A stretch of DNA of 64,000 nucleotides. Origin: Exiguobacterium aestuarii. Lineage in GTDB: Bacteria > Bacillota > Bacilli > Exiguobacteriales > Exiguobacteriaceae. Position 1 is the first letter of the stretch; each line of letters opens with the position of its first letter. The stretch covers positions 682,001 through 746,000 of the forward strand of contig NZ_JAIVAC010000001.1 of the NCBI RefSeq assembly GCF_020171655.1. Direction: 5' to 3'. Of this stretch, positions 59,789 through 64,000 are shown in pieces. The notes beneath the pieces were generated by a model. The model had not been told where the DNA came from. It worked only from the letters and a program-made list of their open reading frames with translations, and did not search any database. The position numbers were made by a program, and so were the translations under genes.

Positions 59789-60310
59789 ATGAAAGTTCAT
59801 GGCAGTGGTTTTCCGACGCCAAACATAATGGAATTTGAAATTAGTCGTAAAATCAGATTCGTTTCAATGTGTAATATATCACCAGAGCACAATCAACTTT
59901 TCCGGATAGGAACAATGGGCGTTGAAAGGCAAATTATCTCAGAAGGTATTTCCATCGAGTCTTTGCCAAAACTAAATGCCATTATCAGTGACCAAAAGAT
60001 GATAACCTTTGAACTTGACGAAGAAGCAGGTGGTTATCGAACAAACTTAGTTTTTTATCCTATTAATTTTTGGATAGAGAATCAATGGTCTGATTATGCA
60101 ATATTAGCTTCGGTTCTAGAAGAATATTGTCATCATTTCTGGAATATTGAAGATGAGGCACTGGTTAAACGTAAAGTGGTCGATATTATGAACAGTCACA
60201 TTTTTAATAGAGAATCTCAGGTGACTCTAGATCAAGTTTATAATATTAAATGGATAGAGGAATACGAGTACAGAAGAGACAATGGACTTGATTTGACAGA
60301 CATGCACTAA
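59789..60310 (+). CDS. AT-rich cargo protein of unknown function
   Basis: A 173-residue soluble protein starting MKVHGSGFPTPNIMEFEISR, with LEEYCHHFWNIEDEALVKRK in its helical second half. It has clearly lower GC than the tail genes and sits between fibre and lysis genes, a common site for prophage cargo (morons). Its ribosome site lies in a hairpin. No family recognised. Confidence 0.65.
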   Translation: MKVHGSGFPTPNIMEFEISRKIRFVSMCNISPEHNQLFRIGTMGVERQIISEGISIESLPKLNAIISDQKMITFELDEEAGGYRTNLVFYPINFWIENQWSDYAILASVLEEYCHHFWNIEDEALVKRKVVDIMNSHIFNRESQVTLDQVYNIKWIEEYEYRRDNGLDLTDMH

Positions 60311-60340
60311 AATTATTTAACGTAATTAATTTCTCTCAGA

Positions 60341-60363
60341 AGCGCTCCCTCGGGGCGCTTTTT
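60341..60363 (+). terminator. Terminator before the lysis genes
   Basis: Stem AGCGCTCC/GGGGCGCT (one G-T pair) around CTC, followed by T residues. Confidence 0.75.
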
Positions 60364-60400
60364 CATTGTCCGTCACCGTCTCAAAAGGAGGGTCACACTC

Positions 60401-60535
60401 ATGCACACGACACACCCCGTGACCCCACACAACAAGGAGGTCAATCATGCGTACACTAAACATCATCGAGGGCGGCATTGCCGCCATTGCAACCATCGTC
60501 ACAGGGATGTTAGGGGGCTGGGACGTGGCGATTAA
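60401..60535 (+). CDS. Possible His-rich leader frame before holin
   Basis: A 44-codon frame with AAAGGAGGG about 9 bases upstream starts MHTTHPVTPHNKEVNHAYTK and overlaps the holin start in another frame. It may regulate holin translation or be accidental. Confidence 0.25.
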   Translation: MHTTHPVTPHNKEVNHAYTKHHRGRHCRHCNHRHRDVRGLGRGD

Positions 60536-60977
60536 ACTGCTCGTCACGCTCATCGTCATCGACTATGTCACCGGCTTCCTCGCCGCTGCCAAACACAAAC
60601 GTCTCAACTCGGACGTCATGTGGTGGGGCGGCATCCGCAAGGGTGTCGTCTTTTTGGTCATCATCGTCGCCGTACTGCTCGATGAGATGCTCAACAACAG
60701 CCATCCCGTCATGCGGACGCTCGTCATCTATTACTACATCGCCCGCGAGGGGTTATCCGTCACGGAGAATTGTGCGCTTTTAGGCGTGCCACTCCCTGAC
60801 AAGCTCGTCGAGGTACTCTCGCAACTACAAGGCGACAAGGAAGAACCGACCATCGACCGCATCGCCCAAGATGTCGCACCAGAGGACGAACAGGTCAAGC
60901 CGGTCAGCCGCGAGGTGCCGATTGACACAGAGTTAGCCGAGAAGGAAATCATCGCCACGAAGGAGGAAGAGAAATGA
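60447..60977 (+). CDS. Phage holin (holin_4/Cph1-like family)
   Basis: A 176-residue holin. It has membrane helices at about 10-45 and 65-85 with the family motif LIVIDYVTGFLAAAKHKRLN and MWWGGIRKGVVFLVII, then a charged tail with Glu/Asp-rich end. It permeabilises the membrane at the end of infection. AACAAGGAGGTCAATC precedes the ATG. It is coupled to the endolysin gene by ATGA. Confidence 0.9.
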   Translation: MRTLNIIEGGIAAIATIVTGMLGGWDVAIKLLVTLIVIDYVTGFLAAAKHKRLNSDVMWWGGIRKGVVFLVIIVAVLLDEMLNNSHPVMRTLVIYYYIAREGLSVTENCALLGVPLPDKLVEVLSQLQGDKEEPTIDRIAQDVAPEDEQVKPVSREVPIDTELAEKEIIATKEEEK

Positions 60978-61606
60978 CCGAGAAAGCCATTTTACCACTC
61001 AACAATGCACGGATCACGGCAGGGTACAAAAACGCCCTCTATCGTCAGAAGATGGGCTTTGCACACTTTGGTACTGACATGGCAGACCTCAACCGCAAAG
61101 ACTTTGCCGTATACGCTCCGTTTAAGATGAAAGTGGTCGCCGTCGGATATGACAACCTCATGGGCGGTTCCCTCATCGCCGTCAGTGTCAATCCTGTCGA
61201 CGTGCACTACGGACCGAAGAAAGGCGCGCGTCGCCTCGTCGTCCGCATGGCGCATCTAGCGAAGACGTATGTCAAAGCGGGGGATATCGTTGCACCAGAA
61301 GACACGAATATTGCTGACTATGGTTCGACCGGGAAGTATGGCGGCTCTGCCCACCTGCATATCGAGATTGATACGGATATCGCATATCCGCAGTACAGCC
61401 CGTCCCTTTCACGCTCCTCGAACATCTGGAAGGCGGGGCGCGATTCAACAATCAACCCGATGGACGTGTTCAAAGTCGATGCTTCTGGCCAACGAGGTTA
61501 CAAGCAATCGTTCAGCCATGCCAAATCTTCTGGCGCTTGGGTACAACCCGATGACAAGACGACGGTCGACCTCGATGGGAAGATCGTCAAAGCAAAAGGT
61601 GTATGA
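60974..61606 (+). CDS. Endolysin, M23-family peptidase
   Basis: A 210-residue peptidase. The zinc ligands are His 31 and Asp 35 (AHFGTD) and the HxH pair His 127/His 129 (AHLHIE). The fold matches LytM/lysostaphin-type enzymes that cut peptide cross-links in peptidoglycan. The C-terminal 40 residues could be a small wall-binding part. It is coupled to holin. Confidence 0.88.
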   Translation: MTEKAILPLNNARITAGYKNALYRQKMGFAHFGTDMADLNRKDFAVYAPFKMKVVAVGYDNLMGGSLIAVSVNPVDVHYGPKKGARRLVVRMAHLAKTYVKAGDIVAPEDTNIADYGSTGKYGGSAHLHIEIDTDIAYPQYSPSLSRSSNIWKAGRDSTINPMDVFKVDASGQRGYKQSFSHAKSSGAWVQPDDKTTVDLDGKIVKAKGV

Positions 61607-61614
61607 CGCACGAA

Positions 61615-61646
61615 ACCCCACCTCAAACGAGAGTGGGGTCTTTTTT
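61615..61646. terminator. Terminator after the endolysin gene
   Basis: ACCCCAC pairs with GTGGGGT, with an extra CTC/GAG pairing, followed by six T on the plus strand. It also overlaps the end of the opposing minus-strand gene. Confidence 0.75.
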
Positions 61647-61880
61647 ACGTATTGCTTTCGGCTTCTTGTACAACTTGCGGCTATACCCGCGATGTAAATA
61701 CACCCATTGCCACCACGTGGCATCCCGACTCGTCACCTCGCACAGATAGCGCATGTTCATCGGATTCACCTCGATGACGCGGAATGTGATGTGCGGGTCG
61801 AGGTTCGCCATCACCAGTCGGGAATAGATCAACTCATATGTATCGTCATACAGCATAAACGGTCGTTTTGTCGCCGCCAT
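61623..61880 (-). CDS. Hypothetical cargo protein, 85 residues
   Basis: A protein starting MAATKRPFMLYDDTYELIYS, with a Trp-rich middle (RDATWWQWVYLHRGYSRK) and a basic tail. GAGGTGATGAC precedes the ATG on the minus strand. It is the first of four minus-strand genes between endolysin and integrase, probably expressed from the lysogen. Function unknown. Confidence 0.6.
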   Translation of the reverse strand: MAATKRPFMLYDDTYELIYSRLVMANLDPHITFRVIEVNPMNMRYLCEVTSRDATWWQWVYLHRGYSRKLYKKPKAIRKKDPTLV

Positions 61881-61963
61881 GTCATCACCTCATATCGAGC
61901 ATACCTACTTAAAGTCTATTCAGCAAAAGGAGAAAATACGAAATTTAACCGTGATAAAAGTTG

Positions 61964-62803
61964 TTAGCCTTCTATAACCTTATCTGACTCGTATTCATAC
62001 ATTAATCTAAAGGAAATTCCTTCATCTGCGCTCGATGAAATTTGATGCAAGACGACTTTGTAAGTGGAGACAGTGTACTCATTAAGACGAAGTTGTTCCA
62101 CAGTTTTAAACCTAGTGACAATAACAAGTTCCGGATCTTCTAATGGAGTTTCTGGGTCAAAAATCAGGGCGATTTTTCGATTGATATAGTCTCGTAAGAT
62201 TAACTGGGCATAAGAGTTGACCGTCACGTCCATGTAACCATTCGACCCGATTGTCATTTTGGGATTCGCTCTATTTCGGGCAATATATGAATAGTTGTAT
62301 TCCACTTGAGAACTCTTGTTATGATTTCTCAACATAATCTCGTAATAACTAATATTTTTAGGACTCTTCTTCCCTCTTTTACTGATTGAGTAAGACTCCA
62401 ACCAAATGTCACTTAAATCATTTTTTGAAACGAAATCTAAATAGTTTTCGAGATTCCTTACATCCAAATAAGAAACTACATTGAAAGCATTTGAATTTGC
62501 GACATTCGTTAGCTCAATCTTCAAATCGCCAAACTTAGTCCCGATAGTTTCATTACCTTCTAACGTTTCGTTAATTCTAGGTGATGCGGCTTGATAATCA
62601 GATTCAATCGGAATCAGTAGAGGTTGTTTAGACATTTTCGAGTCTTCTTTAGATAGGTTAAACTGAGATTGCGCCGCATCTGCAGAGGCTTTTGCACTAA
62701 ATGCTGCCCAAGTCGATAAGCACACCGTCACAGCTGTCAAAAAGGCAGTGACGTTATCAACATTAAGCAGTGTATTATTAGTTCCTAAAATTAAGTCGAT
62801 CAT
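61964..62803 (-). CDS. Membrane-anchored AT-rich cargo protein
   Basis: A 279-residue protein with one N-terminal membrane helix (VTAFLTAVTVCLSTWAAFSA) and a large soluble domain rich in Asn, Ser and Tyr. The helix region is followed by Ala/Ser-rich helical sequence. It is more AT-rich than the phage core genes and is on the opposite strand, as expected for a cargo gene active in the lysogen. An exclusion or defence role is possible but not shown. No family recognised. Confidence 0.65.
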   Translation of the reverse strand: MIDLILGTNNTLLNVDNVTAFLTAVTVCLSTWAAFSAKASADAAQSQFNLSKEDSKMSKQPLLIPIESDYQAASPRINETLEGNETIGTKFGDLKIELTNVANSNAFNVVSYLDVRNLENYLDFVSKNDLSDIWLESYSISKRGKKSPKNISYYEIMLRNHNKSSQVEYNYSYIARNRANPKMTIGSNGYMDVTVNSYAQLILRDYINRKIALIFDPETPLEDPELVIVTRFKTVEQLRLNEYTVSTYKVVLHQISSSADEGISFRLMYEYESDKVIEG

Positions 62804-62824
62804 TAAACCAACTCCTTAGTGTGA

Positions 62825-63103
62825 TTATTTCATTAGGTTACTCACTTCAAGAAACCTCCGCAGCTCTGGCAACTCGTTCCGCCGGTCATTCTCCCATAAA
62901 TCCCTGAACGCCTCAGGGTCATGCGATAATGTTGTCTGTCGATAGGTGTGCTCGTCCACTGGTGTCATGATGACAATCGGGTCCGTCGACAATCCCAGGA
63001 ATACATCCGTCTTGCCGTACGTCTCCGCCAGTTTCCAAGTGGCTCTGTACCGACCATGCACGTCAGCAGGGACGAGTCGTTGTTCAATGATGCTCCATTT
63101 CAT
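62825..63103 (-). CDS. Hypothetical cargo protein, 92 residues
   Basis: A protein starting MKWSIIEQRLVPADVHGRYR, mixed alpha/beta, with an acidic C-terminal half (SHDPEAFRDLWENDRRNELP). AGGGATATC precedes the ATG on the minus strand. It lies between the membrane cargo gene and a 52-residue gene. Function unknown. Confidence 0.6.
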   Translation of the reverse strand: MKWSIIEQRLVPADVHGRYRATWKLAETYGKTDVFLGLSTDPIVIMTPVDEHTYRQTTLSHDPEAFRDLWENDRRNELPELRRFLEVSNLMK

Positions 63104-63116
63104 GATATCCCTCCAA

Positions 63117-63143
63117 ACAAAAAAAGCCCTCGTTCGAGAGCCT
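63117..63143 (-). terminator. Minus-strand hairpin terminator
   Basis: On the minus strand AGGCTCTC pairs imperfectly with GAGGGCTT around GAAC and is followed by a T run. Confidence 0.6.
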
Positions 63144-63300
63144 ATTTCGCCACACGTATCCGTTTGTCCTGCGTTACATACTTCGTGACCGAGCCCGTTT
63201 GCTCCACCGTCACCGCTTGCAACCGACGCAACAAGTCTTCAATCTCCTTCGTCGTTCCCTTGATCGCCACTTGGGTCCCACCGATGACCACAATGTTCAT
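63142..63300 (-). CDS. Small phage protein, 52 residues
   Basis: A 52-codon gene with a strong ribosome site (GGAGGGCGTC before ATG on the minus strand) and a terminator at its end. It starts MNIVVIGGTQVAIKGTTKEI; beta strand, helix and basic tail (YVTQDKRIRVAK). Its position next to the integrase would suit a small regulator or excision factor, but no motif supports that. Confidence 0.55.
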   Translation of the reverse strand: MNIVVIGGTQVAIKGTTKEIEDLLRRLQAVTVEQTGSVTKYVTQDKRIRVAK

Positions 63301-63395
63301 GACGCCCTCCTATCTAGTTGACTAGATGACTTTACTACTTGATTATTCCCGCATTATATAGAAGGAAAACCTTTCTACCTTTCATTCAAAAACAG

Positions 63396-63407
63396 GAACA
63401 AACGTTC
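63396..63407 (+). promoter_or_regulatory. LexA/DinR-type box upstream of the integrase gene
   Basis: GAACAAACGTTC fits GAACRNRYGTTC at every core position. It lies 86 bases before the integrase start. A 9-bp hairpin (63437-63445 with 63461-63469) lies between the two. A single box of this core can occur by chance in a window of this size. Confidence 0.5.
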
Positions 63408-63492
63408 TTTCATTTGGTGTAATATTGTCTATACAGAGAGAGTGAGGTAGGATGGTTTTGCTTACTCTCATGCACAGGGTAGGGGGATGAAG

Positions 63493-64000
63493 ATGAATAT
63501 TCAATATGATGAGAAAAAGAAACGCTATTACTCACGTATAACGCTAGGGTATAACAATGTCGGAAACAGAATACAGAAGAGGGTCTTTGCTCAAACAAAA
63601 CGTGAGATGCATTCGCAAATTGCATCTTTGATCAAACGATTTGAGTCGGGCGAGTTTGATGTAGCGAAGAAGAAAAGCGAGAATCTTAACTTTGAAAACG
63701 TGGCAGAAGAATGGCTAAGTGAGCACGTAGCCGAACTATCCATTAATACCAGGGATAGCTACACGGCACGAATGAACCGGATCCTTGATAATTTCTCGGG
63801 TCGACTAGTCGCGGAAATATCAACCCGAGACATTCGTATTTTCCTAAAGGGATTGCAAGAGGAAGGACTGGCACCCGAGACGACGAACACGTATCGGAGC
63901 ATCCTGTCCTCGCTATTCGCATATGCCGTCCGAAACAAGTATGTGAGCGAGAACCCGGTCAGCGTCATCAAACAGTTCCGCATGCCGAAGAAGGAGATTC
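63493..64000 (+). CDS. int: Tyrosine-family phage integrase, N-terminal part
   Basis: The first 169 codons are visible; the gene runs off the right edge. An N-terminal arm-binding domain (NIQYDEKKKRYYSRITLGYN) precedes the SAM-like core-binding domain (VAEEWLSEHVAELSINTRDS, LAPETTNTYRSILSSLFAYA). The catalytic Arg-His-Arg-Tyr domain is beyond the window. AGGGGG lies 6 bases before the ATG at 63493. It drives integration at the tRNA site seen at 25.58 kb. Confidence 0.9.
   Translation, partial: MNIQYDEKKKRYYSRITLGYNNVGNRIQKRVFAQTKREMHSQIASLIKRFESGEFDVAKKKSENLNFENVAEEWLSEHVAELSINTRDSYTARMNRILDNFSGRLVAEISTRDIRIFLKGLQEEGLAPETTNTYRSILSSLFAYAVRNKYVSENPVSVIKQFRMPKKEI

Overview
ORGANISM. The window reads as the chromosome of a Gram-positive bacterium of the Bacillales with moderate GC. 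Shine-Dalgarno sequences are strong (AGGAGG type), TTG and GTG starts are frequent, terminators are intrinsic, cre-like and DinR/LexA-type boxes are present, and there is a sigma-D-type chemotaxis promoter. The gene set suggests Exiguobacterium or a close relative, but this is a judgement from protein resemblance and not from a marker gene. LAYOUT 1: HOST DNA, 1 to about 25.58 kb. It starts with the tail of a bifunctional alcohol/aldehyde dehydrogenase. Next are an alpha/beta hydrolase and a complete fructose operon fruR-fruK-fruA with ATGA overlaps, a cre-like site and phased operator-like repeats. A block of small enzymes follows: acetyltransferases, a methyltransferase, two glyoxalase-fold proteins and a second, divergent UMP kinase. 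Then come a peroxiredoxin, a chemoreceptor with a sigma-D-type promoter, cardiolipin synthase, an OsmC protein, a Gfo/Idh/MocA oxidoreductase, a FemAB-like protein, an EIIC-like membrane protein, a calcium-type P-ATPase, a PilZ-like protein, a queuosine-precursor transporter and a lipoprotein. LAYOUT 2: PROPHAGE, about 25.58 kb to beyond the right edge. The left junction is a truncated tRNA 3-prime end (T arm plus acceptor strand) followed by the host terminator. The right junction is not in the window; the integrase runs off the edge at 64000. The prophage has a standard modular order. Immunity is at 26.2-28.4 kb: a CI-like repressor without a protease domain, a Cro-like protein, three operator-like sites, an antirepressor, and a 58-residue gene behind a LexA box. 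Recombination and replication follow at 28.4-33.4 kb: YqaJ-type exonuclease, RecT, SSB, and a DnaD-like replisome organiser whose gene carries an iteron-like origin candidate. Many small early genes occupy 33-39.9 kb, including an ArpU-like late regulator, multi-HTH proteins, YopX, a frameshifted recU and a dimeric dUTPase. Packaging and head genes lie at 40.5-46.2 kb (TerS, TerL, SPP1-like portal and gp7, scaffold, HK97-fold capsid). The connector and contractile tail are at 46.2-57.1 kb: sheath of DUF3383 type, tube, chaperone with a frameshift extension, tape measure, LysM protein, baseplate plug, hub, Gp138-like spike, gp25-like, J-like and wedge proteins. A tail fibre with an SGNH esterase domain is at 57.1-59.6 kb, and holin and M23 endolysin are at 60.4-61.6 kb. 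Cargo genes flank the lysis genes. The contractile-tail gene set makes it a myovirus-type temperate phage. HOW THE PARTS MAY WORK TOGETHER. The repressor has a helix-turn-helix but no visible S24 self-cleavage domain. Two LexA-type boxes are in the prophage, one over the promoter region of the small gene facing the repressor and one upstream of the integrase. The simplest reading is that SOS induction produces a small antirepressor and integrase together. This hypothesis is the most interesting observation in the window. Others are the origin candidate, whose DNA repeat is conserved across two reading frames, the plus-one/minus-two frameshift in the tail chaperone, a hairpin that hides the ribosome binding site of an AT-rich cargo gene, and the broken recU.
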